This document shows, one piece after another, positions 1-6,388 of a DNA stretch of 6,973 nucleotides; positions within the stretch are counted from its first letter, which is position 1, and every line of letters starts with the position of its first letter. The notes below the pieces were generated by a model that saw only the letters and a program-made list of their open reading frames with translations, was not told the origin of the DNA and did not search any database. The DNA is from an uncultured Treponema sp. Lineage in GTDB: Bacteria; Spirochaetota; Spirochaetia; Treponematales; Treponemataceae. Location of the stretch: NCBI GenBank assembly GCA_905373565.1, contig CAJPTT010000124.1:1-6973 (forward strand), read 5' to 3'. The position numbers were made by a program, and so were the translations under genes.

Positions 1-372
1 CTCTTGTACGGCACGGAATGCTTCAAGGTAAGCAGCATCGCTGAAAAAGCAATTGTTTTTCGTTATCCGCTCGCGGAAGTCGTTTACGTGAGGAGAAGTG
101 TAGAGGCCGGTCTTATATCCTGCTTCGGTGAGTAAGGCTGAAAGCATCGCTGCAACGGAACCTTTTCCCTTTGAACCGGCAATGTGTATGCTCTTATACG
201 CCGTTTGTGGATTGGAAAAAAGCGCGGCATAGTATCCGATAACCTCAAGCGAAAAGGTCTTTTTGTGCGGCCGTTTTTCAAAGTTGATAAAACCGTCAAG
301 CCATCGGTAAAAATCGTTTAGATTTTCTTGATATACTATAGGCTTTGAATCTGTATCAAATGCTTCGTTCAT
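1..372 (-). CDS. folC: FolC, bifunctional folylpolyglutamate/dihydrofolate synthase (N-terminal part, cut by window edge)
   Basis: This cytoplasmic ATP-dependent ligase adds glutamate to dihydropteroate and/or reduced folates (Mur ligase superfamily). I translated the minus strand from the ATG at 372-370; 124 codons stay open to the left edge, so about the first quarter to third of the usual 420-450 residue protein is present. Residues 62-73 (IHIAGSKGKGSV) form the P-loop ATP-binding motif, and residues 90-103 (LYTSPHVNDFRERI) match the FolC signature after it. An in-frame stop lies only eight codons upstream of the ATG and no other good start lies between, so the start is well bounded. The ribosome-binding site is weak. 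The gene begins 27 bases after the stop of the macro-domain gene, suggesting co-transcription. The central and C-terminal catalytic parts are outside the window, so activity cannot be judged. Confidence 0.93.
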   Translation of the reverse strand, partial: MNEAFDTDSKPIVYQENLNDFYRWLDGFINFEKRPHKKTFSLEVIGYYAALFSNPQTAYKSIHIAGSKGKGSVAAMLSALLTEAGYKTGLYTSPHVNDFRERITKNNCFFSDAAYLEAFRAVQE

Positions 373-399
373 AAGGATGTAGCCGGTTTTAAATTATTA

Positions 400-927
400 T
401 CAAATATCCCATTTATTATAATGCATATTCGATAAAAGCGTACGGTATAGTTTTTCCGTCTGTTTATTAAAACAGACATGATAGACTGTTATTTTCGCTT
501 TTGTTTCCGTTAAATATGTATGAACGGTAGAAAGTGCGATAAAAGCCGCCTCTTCCATAGGATAGCCGTATACCCCTGCACTGATACAGGGAAAGGCAAC
601 CGTCTCACAGTGAAAGTCTGTGGCAAGAATGAGCGAATTACGGTAGCAGCTTGCGAGCAGTTCCGGTTCTCCGTGTTTGCCGTCCCGATAGATCGGTCCG
701 GGGGTATGAATGACGTATTCGGCAGGGAGCTTATATCCGCGTGTAATTTTTGCCTGTCCTGTTTTACACCCTTTGAGCGCACGGCATTCTTCCAATAATT
801 CGGGGCCGGCAGCGCGGTGAATAGCTCCGTCAACACCTCCGCCGCCGAGCAAGGTGGTATTTGCCGCATTGACGATTGCATCTACTTTAAGTGTGGTTAT
901 ATTTGCACAGATGATGTTGATAGCCAT
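400..927 (-). CDS. Macro-domain ADP-ribose hydrolase / O-acetyl-ADP-ribose deacetylase (MacroD/YmdB type)
   Basis: This is a 175-residue single macro domain, the usual length of the YmdB/MacroD class. These cytoplasmic enzymes hydrolyse O-acetyl-ADP-ribose and remove mono-ADP-ribose from acidic residues of proteins. Residues 14-37 carry VDAIVNAANTTLLGGGGVDG, with Asn20, Asn23 and Asp33; Asp33 sits where the catalytic aspartate of this class is expected. Residues 72-80 (VIHTPGPIY) and 113-123 (PCISAGVYGYP) match the distal-ribose and phosphate-binding loops. I chose the ATG at 927 because the fold begins there (MAINIICANITTL) and AGGAAG lies just upstream. The frame is also open to an ATG at 1068, but those 47 residues run through a repeat element and do not resemble a macro domain. 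folC follows 27 bases downstream. The substrate in this organism is unknown. Confidence 0.93.
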   Translation of the reverse strand: MAINIICANITTLKVDAIVNAANTTLLGGGGVDGAIHRAAGPELLEECRALKGCKTGQAKITRGYKLPAEYVIHTPGPIYRDGKHGEPELLASCYRNSLILATDFHCETVAFPCISAGVYGYPMEEAAFIALSTVHTYLTETKAKITVYHVCFNKQTEKLYRTLLSNMHYNKWDI

Positions 928-929
928 AA

Positions 930-935
930 CTTCCT
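930..935 (-). promoter_or_regulatory. Ribosome-binding site supporting the macro-domain start at 927
   Basis: On the minus strand AGGAAG is followed by TT and then the ATG at 927. The spacing is slightly short but usable. It favours this start over the in-frame ATG at 1068. Confidence 0.6.
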
Positions 936-958
936 GTTTTGTTCCGAATACGAAAGGA

Positions 959-1053
959 AGCTGTCCAAAAACCGTTTCGCAATTCGCTTTAGCGGATATA
1001 ATGAAACATTTCTTTACAGAAAAAGCCGATAGGCTTTCAGTTTTTGGACAGCT
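959..1053. repeat. 95-base element bounded by perfect 14-base inverted repeats
   Basis: The left arm 959-972 (AGCTGTCCAAAAAC) is exactly complementary to the right arm 1040-1053 (GTTTTTGGACAGCT). The 67 bases between them hold a nested hairpin at 1022-1037 and a small palindrome (CGCTTTAGCG, 985-994). The size, terminal inverted repeats and intergenic position resemble a miniature inverted-repeat element or a dispersed intergenic repeat. I see no clear target-site duplication at its ends and no transposase gene in the window. As RNA, the arms could also pair into a long stem upstream of the macro-domain gene. The inverted repeat itself is certain; its nature as a mobile element is not. Confidence 0.6.
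1022..1045. terminator. Hairpin with flanking T-tracts, possible bidirectional rho-independent terminator
   Basis: The stem AAAGCC/GGCTTT (1022-1027 with 1032-1037) encloses a four-base loop. On the minus strand the stem runs into a TTTTT tract, so it could end the three-gene envelope operon whose last stop is at 1110. On the plus strand the stem is followed by CAG and TTTTT at 1041-1045. The stem is only six base pairs with two or three G-C pairs, so its efficiency is uncertain. If it works, the macro-domain gene must be transcribed from the short stretch 928-1020, where I see no convincing promoter. Confidence 0.4.
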
Positions 1054-1109
1054 CTTGGCAGGTTTCATCTCATCCCAATCGGGTTCTGCCGGTGAAAGAT
1101 TTTAAAGGC

Positions 1110-1808
1110 TTATTCCCATCCTATCCGGATTGTCACATCACCTGTTTTCGGGAGGTCTTTTGATTGTTCCGGTTCAAGTTCGATTTCTGTGCCGGTTGCT
1201 GCCGAAGCCTTTGAAGTCGTATTTGTGGAAAGAGCTGCGGAAATAGAAGTCGTTGCTACGGCTATAGGAGGTGTTACCGTACCGGTTTGGCTGATGGTGC
1301 TGAATTGCCCGCCGCTGACGGATTGAGGGATCCCTATACCGGATTCCGCTTCAAGCTGTACGGTTCCGTGGTCTACAAATAAATTTTGTCCATCGAATTC
1401 AAATCCGGTACCGCGTACGGAAGCGGTTGCAGTCGGGCTTTTGATCTTAAACTCCGCTTTTTCGCCGTCTTTCGGTGTAACTTCCGCCCTAACTCTGCCG
1501 GTCATTAAGAACATTTGGGTTTTTGTCGTACCTTCGGATTTTACCAGTTCTTCAAGCGATAGACGAGTGACGGGTTTTACCGTCAATGTGGCCGCTTCCG
1601 TTTTAAGAATGGCGGTACTTTTAAAACCGGTAGAGATAAGCGAGCCGGCCGGTAAAACATCGCCGGTTTTTGCGCTCTGCCACTCTTTTCCGGGCAGTTT
1701 ACATTCAACCTTTCCGGCAACTTCCGTAATTGTTGCCGTCAACACTGCTGCCGACAGCGAGGAAATCCCCGCTATGCAGAGTATTAGGATTCCTAAGCAT
1801 TTCTTCAT
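1110..1808 (-). CDS. Exported FecR-domain protein
   Basis: This 232-residue protein has a signal peptide at residues 1-20 (charged MKK start, hydrophobic core, SLSA/A cleavage site), so it is probably periplasmic or surface-exposed. Cys11 is preceded by Leu and sits within the hydrophobic core, so it is a poor lipobox. Residues 48-150 form a FecR-type domain: GDVLPAGSLISTG near the start and SPTATASVRGTGFEF (124-138) at its hallmark motif. Residues 180-210 are rich in Ala, Thr and Ser, like a flexible linker, and the tail is short and acidic. Classic FecR is an inner-membrane anti-sigma regulator, but this protein lacks a cytoplasmic N-terminal domain and no FecI-like sigma factor is nearby, so a structural or binding role is more likely. 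AAGGAG precedes the ATG by seven bases. It is the last gene of the operon, 24 bases after the barrel gene. From memory, a T. pallidum FecR-like protein (TP0483) is reported to bind fibronectin; orthology is unchecked. Confidence 0.85.
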   Translation of the reverse strand: MKKCLGILILCIAGISSLSAAVLTATITEVAGKVECKLPGKEWQSAKTGDVLPAGSLISTGFKSTAILKTEAATLTVKPVTRLSLEELVKSEGTTKTQMFLMTGRVRAEVTPKDGEKAEFKIKSPTATASVRGTGFEFDGQNLFVDHGTVQLEAESGIGIPQSVSGGQFSTISQTGTVTPPIAVATTSISAALSTNTTSKASAATGTEIELEPEQSKDLPKTGDVTIRIGWE

Positions 1809-1815
1809 AATAAAT

Positions 1816-1821
1816 CTCCTT
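1816..1821 (-). promoter_or_regulatory. Ribosome-binding site of the FecR-domain gene
   Basis: AAGGAG lies seven bases upstream of the ATG at 1808. It is the strongest ribosome-binding site in the operon, which suggests independent and efficient initiation for this last gene. Confidence 0.75.
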
Positions 1822-1832
1822 AAAATTGCCTT

Positions 1833-3032
1833 TTACAGGTATACCGTAAATGCAAGTTTTGTTAACCAGCGTAGGTTATACGTAGTAATAACCTTTGTAT
1901 TGGGTATGAATACACCACCGGTGAATGATGCGTCAAAATCATTATAAAAAGAATACGTTATTTTTCCCGATATTTCGGAACCGACATAAGCAGGTGTCTT
2001 CTCGGTATTCGGAGAAGTAAGCGCTATGTATGACAATTTCGTTAAAAGTCCCCGGACAGGCCGAATGCTTGCAGTGAGCCCCGCCGTAAGCATATTGCTA
2101 AACCTGCTTACCGATCCGCCGACAACGACCGTTTGCTGTAGGCTTGTAATGGGTATGAATGGCCGCATTTTCCCCGTGCCGTCATAGTCGCCGGCAGCCC
2201 AGTCAAGTTTACCGTCTAGTGTAAAGTAATACCAATCGGGATTGAAGTATTGAACGGAAAGCCCCGATGCAAGGGAGTAAAAGAATTGCGTATCCTCACC
2301 GAATAAGACCGCTGCCCAGTATTTCCAGTTGACATTTCGGCCAAATCTTCCGTGAATATACGGTATGAGATATTGCGTATGGGTTCTTCCGGTTTGTTTA
2401 AGCAGATCGAATTGCGTCAGCATATCAATACCGAACGTATGAGAAGGGATCAGCTCTTGAAAAGAAGATGACAGCAGTAAGAATAACCGCTGCGGGGCTA
2501 AAACCTTATCTTTATTAGTCATCCGTGCCAGATCATCTTGATCTATTCTTATTTTTGCATCGGTTTTGTAGGTTAATCCCGTATAGCCGAGTGCAAAAGC
2601 AATATCGGCGTTCTTGATTGTAAGACCGATTTTACCTCCGTCGAATAAACCGCTCAAAATTTTATTTGAATAATCATTGAATGAAGTACGGCCGAGCGCC
2701 CATTGCAGGCCGATGGTATTAAAAGCTGTGTTGCCCGACCAATCCGTTCTTTTAAGCCGGAATGCTTGAGCAAGCGGAAGCAACTGCGCATCTGCTTTAG
2801 GCTTAATAGGGAAAAGACCTGAAAATCGGGCTTCACCGGAAATATATATCGATGAAAAGCCTCCTACGGGGAATTCAATGAATGCTTCGGCCGCATTTGC
2901 CTGCGAGATATTAAAGGTTTTATCGGTGCCGTTTAGCCCGGTAGTATTGGAGAGATTAACGCCGAAGTCCAATGCGGCAGCATACATTGTAATGCCGCTC
3001 ACTATGATAAGAAAGGCTGGTATACGTTTCAT
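1833..3032 (-). CDS. Predicted outer-membrane beta-barrel protein, spirochaete hypothetical
   Basis: I do not recognise a named family. The 399-residue protein begins with a clear signal peptide (MKRIPAFLIIVSGITMYAAA, cleavage probably near residue 20), so it is exported. The mature part has no long hydrophobic helix. It shows many short segments of alternating polar and hydrophobic/aromatic residues, separated by Gly/Asn/Asp turns, for example around residues 60-80, 230-285 and 350-399. It ends in a strand-like TKLAFTVYL. This fits a transmembrane beta-barrel of porin size, although the last residue is Leu rather than the common Phe. It is too small for a TonB-dependent receptor and shows no plug domain. 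Its ATG overlaps the preceding TAA (TAATG), so translation is probably coupled to the SLH-like gene. A periplasmic or surface beta-sandwich cannot be excluded. Confidence 0.75.
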   Translation of the reverse strand: MKRIPAFLIIVSGITMYAAALDFGVNLSNTTGLNGTDKTFNISQANAAEAFIEFPVGGFSSIYISGEARFSGLFPIKPKADAQLLPLAQAFRLKRTDWSGNTAFNTIGLQWALGRTSFNDYSNKILSGLFDGGKIGLTIKNADIAFALGYTGLTYKTDAKIRIDQDDLARMTNKDKVLAPQRLFLLLSSSFQELIPSHTFGIDMLTQFDLLKQTGRTHTQYLIPYIHGRFGRNVNWKYWAAVLFGEDTQFFYSLASGLSVQYFNPDWYYFTLDGKLDWAAGDYDGTGKMRPFIPITSLQQTVVVGGSVSRFSNMLTAGLTASIRPVRGLLTKLSYIALTSPNTEKTPAYVGSEISGKITYSFYNDFDASFTGGVFIPNTKVITTYNLRWLTKLAFTVYL

Positions 3033-3487
3033 TATTCACCGCCTTGCGCCGTATCAATGCGGCTCAGTATTTGCAACATTGCCGCTCCCGTCATCGACGC
3101 CTCGGGATCGTTTTTCCCTTGAATAACCGCAAGGTACTGCAGATCGCGATAGGCGTACCGCGGGCACGGGTAAATACGGTACATCATACCGCCTTTTATA
3201 TCGAACGTCTTCATCAGTAAAAAAGCATAGGTTTTGACCGGTAACACATCTTCCGCGGTAACTGAATCCCGTATTAAATTTTCATGTTCGCTTTTAAACC
3301 GGTCAAAGGCCGCATCAAAGTCAAGCTCGTTGGAATCGTCCTTCAAGGATGTCTGTATCAGATAGGCAGCCTGCCCAAAGGTCGCTTTTTCGGTTTTCAA
3401 AATGGTGTCGACTCTTTCAGCCGATTGGCCGAATGATGCCGCTGCGGTAATCAAAACTGCAACGGCAATACATAAAGTACGGTTCAT
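3032..3487 (-). CDS. Small secreted protein with an SLH-like C-terminal half, spirochaete hypothetical
   Basis: This 151-residue protein has a signal peptide at residues 1-20 (MNRTLCIAVAVLITAAASFG). I chose the ATG at 3487 because an AAGGGGGG ribosome-binding site precedes it by five bases and the signal peptide starts there; the in-frame ATG at 3517 adds ten polar residues before the signal. Residues 106-143 (YPCPRYAYRDLQYLAVIQGK, then NDPEASMTGAAMLQILSRI) follow the S-layer-homology pattern: aromatic-Ala-Tyr helix, 'LA-x-x-x-x-G', 'DP' turn, 'T' and a closing 'ILxRI' helix. Residues 35-95 are also helical and may be a degenerate second copy. SLH domains bind cell-wall polymers or peptidoglycan, so a periplasmic tether is a reasonable guess. 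Similar small proteins seem common in treponemes, but this is from memory. It is the first gene of the operon and overlaps the barrel gene by one base. Confidence 0.8.
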   Translation of the reverse strand: MNRTLCIAVAVLITAAASFGQSAERVDTILKTEKATFGQAAYLIQTSLKDDSNELDFDAAFDRFKSEHENLIRDSVTAEDVLPVKTYAFLLMKTFDIKGGMMYRIYPCPRYAYRDLQYLAVIQGKNDPEASMTGAAMLQILSRIDTAQGGE

Positions 3488-3492
3488 TCTGT

Positions 3493-3500
3493 CCCCCCTT
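3493..3500 (-). promoter_or_regulatory. Ribosome-binding site supporting the SLH-like gene start at 3487
   Basis: AAGGGGGG on the minus strand lies five bases before the ATG at 3487. It decides this start over the in-frame ATG at 3517. Confidence 0.65.
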
Positions 3501-3536
3501 GTATAACTCACGCGCATATTTTACTATAGATTCAAC

Positions 3537-3542
3537 AGGGAG
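3537..3542 (+). promoter_or_regulatory. Ribosome-binding site supporting the GTG start of the cyclase
   Basis: AGGGAG lies six bases upstream of GTG 3549. An in-frame TAA at 3543-3545 falls between the site and the start, and the next in-frame Met is residue 103, beyond the first membrane segment. The GTG is therefore the only sensible start. Confidence 0.7.
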
Positions 3543-3548
3543 TAAAGA

Positions 3549-6257
3549 GTGAAAACAAAAACATCTTGGCCTTCGGTTGTTATACCGTGTATTGTCGGGC
3601 TACTCTGTGCGGGATTATATTTGTTTCCGTTTTGGACAGGCCTTGAAAATCGACTGTACGATTTTGCTTTAGGATTAAAATCAGACGTTAAAGAAGATTC
3701 TTCGATTGTACTGCTGGATATAGATGACGTTTCCATTGAAAGAGTCGGTTTATATCCGTGGCCCCGTAATACGATTGCAAAAGGCTTGGAAACGCTAACG
3801 CAGCTCGGCGCTGAATTTGCGGTATTCGATATCGAATATATCGATAAAAGCCCGATGAGCGTCGATTTTACCTATTTGAACGGCACATTAAAATCCGAAT
3901 TTGCCGCCTCTTTTGAAGAGATCGGTGCAAATATGCAGGATATTTTTGCAGCTCTTGCCAATAACCAAATTACATTGCCGGAAGCCGGTGTATATGGAAG
4001 CGAGTTAGTATCTTTAATCGATCAGTCGCGCGATACGCTTTATCGGCACACAAAGCAGGTCGCGATCGAGAACGACAGTTATTTGGGGCAGGCAATGAGG
4101 TTGTTCGGCTCGTCGTTTATTACCGTTAATATGCAGGGTGATCCTCCCGATGAGGATTCGGAAGATTTATATGCGATAGCCAAAGAGCGGTTTGTCTATC
4201 CTAAGCTGAAAGTGAATGCTCCCTTATCGGAAGGGCGGCAGAGCGCCTTGGTACCGATACCGGAAATCAGCCGTATGGCGGCAGGGGCGGGCTTTACGAA
4301 TGTGCATATCGACAGCGACGGCGTAAGACGGCGTATCCGGTTGACGGACAATATCGGCGAAACGGTGTTTATGCAGCTTGCTTTTTCTCCGTTGCTGCGG
4401 AAGCTCGGTTCCCCCGAAGGTGTCATCGATAAAAACCGCGTTACGTTGACCGGCGCGGTGTACGATGGTAGCACACAAAATGTGTCGATTCCGCTTGATT
4501 CAAACGGTATGATGCTGATCCGCTGGCCGAAAAAGAATTATCAGAAGAGCTTTACTCATGTTCCTTTCTATATATTGATCGATTATGCCGAAAGCGGAGA
4601 AAAAACGGCAAGCGGTTTACGTCTGTTACGGTCGAATCAAGGCTGGAATCTCGGCCCCGGATATGCGCCCATCGATACGTGCTTGCAGCTGTGGACTGAG
4701 AGCGAAGAACTGCGCCGCACGGCCCTTGAATCGGGGGCAGTAGAGGATAAGGATGCGTGGCTTACCGCTGTGCGAACCTATTGGGATACGGTAAAAAGCT
4801 TTTTTGAAATGGACTACGGTACGTCGGTTGCTGCATTGTTCGATGAGGCAAAACAGGCGGGGAATCCTGAAGATGCGGCACTCTACGATCAGGTAAAGGC
4901 CGATTTTGAAACGCTCTATGCAAATGCCGCCGCATCGTATACCCGGCATACGGAGCTTGAAACGGCGCTTGCCGGTAAATTGAAGGATGCTTTTTGTATT
5001 ATCGGGTGGTCAAGTACCGGTACGACCGATATCGGTGTTAATCCTTTTCACAGCGAATATGTGAATGTCGGTACGCATGCTGCCGTTGCCAATACTATTT
5101 TGCAGCGGGATTTCTTGCGGCAAGCGCCGGTTTGGGTGTCGGCTTTGCTGGCGATTGTGTTTTCTTTCGGTATCATTTTTATCATCCGTCCGTTTAGTAC
5201 CCTCATTCAAATTATCGCAGGGGTTGTGCTTTCTGTCGTTGTTTTAGTTGCGAATCAGCTGATATTCAATATAACCGGCGTTTATACCTTTATCATTTCG
5301 CCGGTGTTGGCGCTCTTCGTATCGTTCTTAACGTACTCGATGGTGTCGTTCATCATCAGTGAGCGCGAAAAAAGTTTTCTCCGCAAAGCATTCGGAACGT
5401 ATCTTTCGGGCGATGTTATCAATGAAATAATAGAAGATCCGTCGATGCTGAAACTCGGCGGGCAGAAAAAATGGATTACCGCCATGTTTACCGATGTTAA
5501 GGGCTTTTCTACGATAAGCGAAGCGCTCGATGCCGAACAGCTGGTTAAGCTGCTGAATATCTATCTTTCCGGTATGAGTGATATTATCTTAGAGCAGCGC
5601 GGTACTATCGATAAGTATGAAGGCGATGCCATTATCTCGTTCTTCGGCGCTCCGGTTGATTATAAAGAACATGCCCGCCTCGCGTGCCGTGCCGCAGTGC
5701 TGATGAGACGGAAAGAGGTTGAGCTGAATGAGCTTTTTATGCGCGAAGGTATGAGTCCTAATCCGCTTTTAACCCGTATCGGGATTAACACCGGCGATAT
5801 GGTTGTCGGGAACATGGGTACCGAACGGAAGATGGACTATACGATTATGGGCAATGCCGTCAACCTTGCCGCCCGTTTGGAAGGCGTAAACAAGCAGTAC
5901 GGTTCATGGCTTTTGATTTCGGATATGACGAAAAACGAAATCGGCGACGAATTTATTACCCGCCGGTTTGACCGTGTGCGCGTTGTCGGTATCAATACGC
6001 CGGTGCAGTTATGGGAGCTGGTTGAATTGAAGGAGGCTGTCGATTCGGCAACGCTCGACTTTTTGCGCCGTTTTGAAGAGGCTCATTGCGTGTTTGACCG
6101 GCGGGATTGGAAGGAGTCTGCCCGCCTCTTTAAAGCGCTCCGTGAAGAACGGCCTGATGATGGTCCATCCGATGCCTATCTGCGCAAGTGCGAGGCCTTT
6201 ATCCAAAAGCCTCCTGCGGATAACTGGGACGGTGTTTTCAGCCTTACGCAAAAATAA
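3549..6257 (+). CDS. Membrane-bound class III adenylate cyclase with CHASE2 sensor domain
   Basis: This 902-residue enzyme makes cAMP from ATP. Membrane segments are at about residues 10-29, 529-547, 549-572 and 578-603. The periplasmic CHASE2 sensor lies between the first and second, recognisable by ENRLYDFALGL (33-43), VLLDIDDVSIERVGLYPWPR (54-73), AVFDIEYID (91-99) and FCIIGWSSTGTTDIGVNPF (482-500). The catalytic domain (about 640-820) has every key residue: metal-binding Asp649 (FTDVKGFS) and Asp693 (YEGDAIISFFG), adenine-selecting Lys689 and Asp763 (KMDYT), and transition-state Asn772 and Arg776 (NLAARLE). It should be active and ATP-specific, working as a homodimer. Residues 606-640 are the usual linker (KAFGTYLSGDV). 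The tail (835-887) looks like one TPR-type helical hairpin and ends in a WDGVF motif. Two long segments (about 100-175 and 350-478) enlarge the CHASE2 domain. The start is GTG. Confidence 0.95.
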   Translation: MKTKTSWPSVVIPCIVGLLCAGLYLFPFWTGLENRLYDFALGLKSDVKEDSSIVLLDIDDVSIERVGLYPWPRNTIAKGLETLTQLGAEFAVFDIEYIDKSPMSVDFTYLNGTLKSEFAASFEEIGANMQDIFAALANNQITLPEAGVYGSELVSLIDQSRDTLYRHTKQVAIENDSYLGQAMRLFGSSFITVNMQGDPPDEDSEDLYAIAKERFVYPKLKVNAPLSEGRQSALVPIPEISRMAAGAGFTNVHIDSDGVRRRIRLTDNIGETVFMQLAFSPLLRKLGSPEGVIDKNRVTLTGAVYDGSTQNVSIPLDSNGMMLIRWPKKNYQKSFTHVPFYILIDYAESGEKTASGLRLLRSNQGWNLGPGYAPIDTCLQLWTESEELRRTALESGAVEDKDAWLTAVRTYWDTVKSFFEMDYGTSVAALFDEAKQAGNPEDAALYDQVKADFETLYANAAASYTRHTELETALAGKLKDAFCIIGWSSTGTTDIGVNPFHSEYVNVGTHAAVANTILQRDFLRQAPVWVSALLAIVFSFGIIFIIRPFSTLIQIIAGVVLSVVVLVANQLIFNITGVYTFIISPVLALFVSFLTYSMVSFIISEREKSFLRKAFGTYLSGDVINEIIEDPSMLKLGGQKKWITAMFTDVKGFSTISEALDAEQLVKLLNIYLSGMSDIILEQRGTIDKYEGDAIISFFGAPVDYKEHARLACRAAVLMRRKEVELNELFMREGMSPNPLLTRIGINTGDMVVGNMGTERKMDYTIMGNAVNLAARLEGVNKQYGSWLLISDMTKNEIGDEFITRRFDRVRVVGINTPVQLWELVELKEAVDSATLDFLRRFEEAHCVFDRRDWKESARLFKALREERPDDGPSDAYLRKCEAFIQKPPADNWDGVFSLTQK

Positions 6258-6268
6258 ATAGGATGACT

Positions 6269-6300
6269 GCCGCAGTTGAACAGCCTCAATTATTCTGCGG
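6269..6300. terminator. Possible hairpin after the cyclase gene
   Basis: CCGCAG (6270-6275) pairs with CTGCGG (6295-6300), and an inner TTGA/TCAA pair could extend the structure with a bulge. It begins 12 bases after the cyclase stop, as expected for a terminator. However, no T-tract follows directly; the nearest is at 6345-6351 and is better explained as part of the next promoter. Rho-dependent termination or a processing hairpin is equally possible. Confidence 0.25.
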
Positions 6301-6334
6301 GGCTGCTAAAAGACGGCCTGATGCGCTTGCCTAT

Positions 6335-6382
6335 CAAAATAAAATTTTTTTCCTTGACAACGCACTAGAGGCATTGTAAGAT
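6335..6382 (+). promoter_or_regulatory. Sigma-70-type promoter of the D-lactate dehydrogenase gene, with AT-rich upstream tract
   Basis: A perfect -35 box TTGACA (6354-6359) is followed after 17 bases by TAAGAT (6377-6382, four of six consensus bases). An A-tract and T-tract at 6335-6351 lie directly upstream, where an UP element would enhance transcription. Transcription should begin near 6389. This is the best promoter in the window and suggests high expression of the dehydrogenase. Confidence 0.75.
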
Positions 6383-6388
6383 TAAGTA

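Larger units (their letters stand above)
3488..3548. promoter_or_regulatory. 61-base divergent promoter region between the envelope operon and the cyclase gene
   Basis: Both start codons face away from this region, so each needs a promoter in or near it. On the plus strand TTGTAT (3499-3504) and TACTAT (3522-3527) are 17 bases apart, a modest sigma-70-like pair for the cyclase. On the minus strand the same bases give TATAGT (3523-3528), a good -10 box, but I see no good -35 at the right distance. The two -10 candidates overlap, so polymerase binding would be mutually exclusive if both are real. Confidence 0.4.

Noticed and set aside
84..299. Open frame of 71 codons on the minus strand
   Set aside because: It is an out-of-frame shadow of folC, whose correct frame runs open to the window edge and carries the P-loop.
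510..881. Open frames on both strands within the macro-domain gene
   Set aside because: They overlap a gene with full family motifs, encode no recognisable domain, and are read as shadows.
997..1002. Perfect TATAAT on the plus strand inside the inverted-repeat element
   Set aside because: The only -35 candidate (TTTCGC, 16 bases upstream) is poor, no plus-strand gene follows, and the 1022-1045 hairpin would end any transcript almost at once.
1441..1947. Open frame of 168 codons on the plus strand
   Set aside because: It lies antisense to the FecR-domain gene and the end of the barrel gene, has no ribosome-binding site or family resemblance, and is explained by codon bias of the real genes.
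3032..3517. Longer form of the SLH-like protein starting at 3517
   Set aside because: It would put ten polar residues in front of the signal peptide, while the ATG at 3487 has a strong ribosome-binding site at the right distance.
4626..4949. 107-codon minus-strand frame inside the cyclase gene
   Set aside because: It is antisense to the CHASE2 region, has no signal or domain, and the cyclase frame is unambiguous.
6345..6351. T-tract read as the terminator of the cyclase gene
   Set aside because: No stable hairpin lies immediately upstream, and the tract abuts the TTGACA box, where it fits better as an upstream promoter element.
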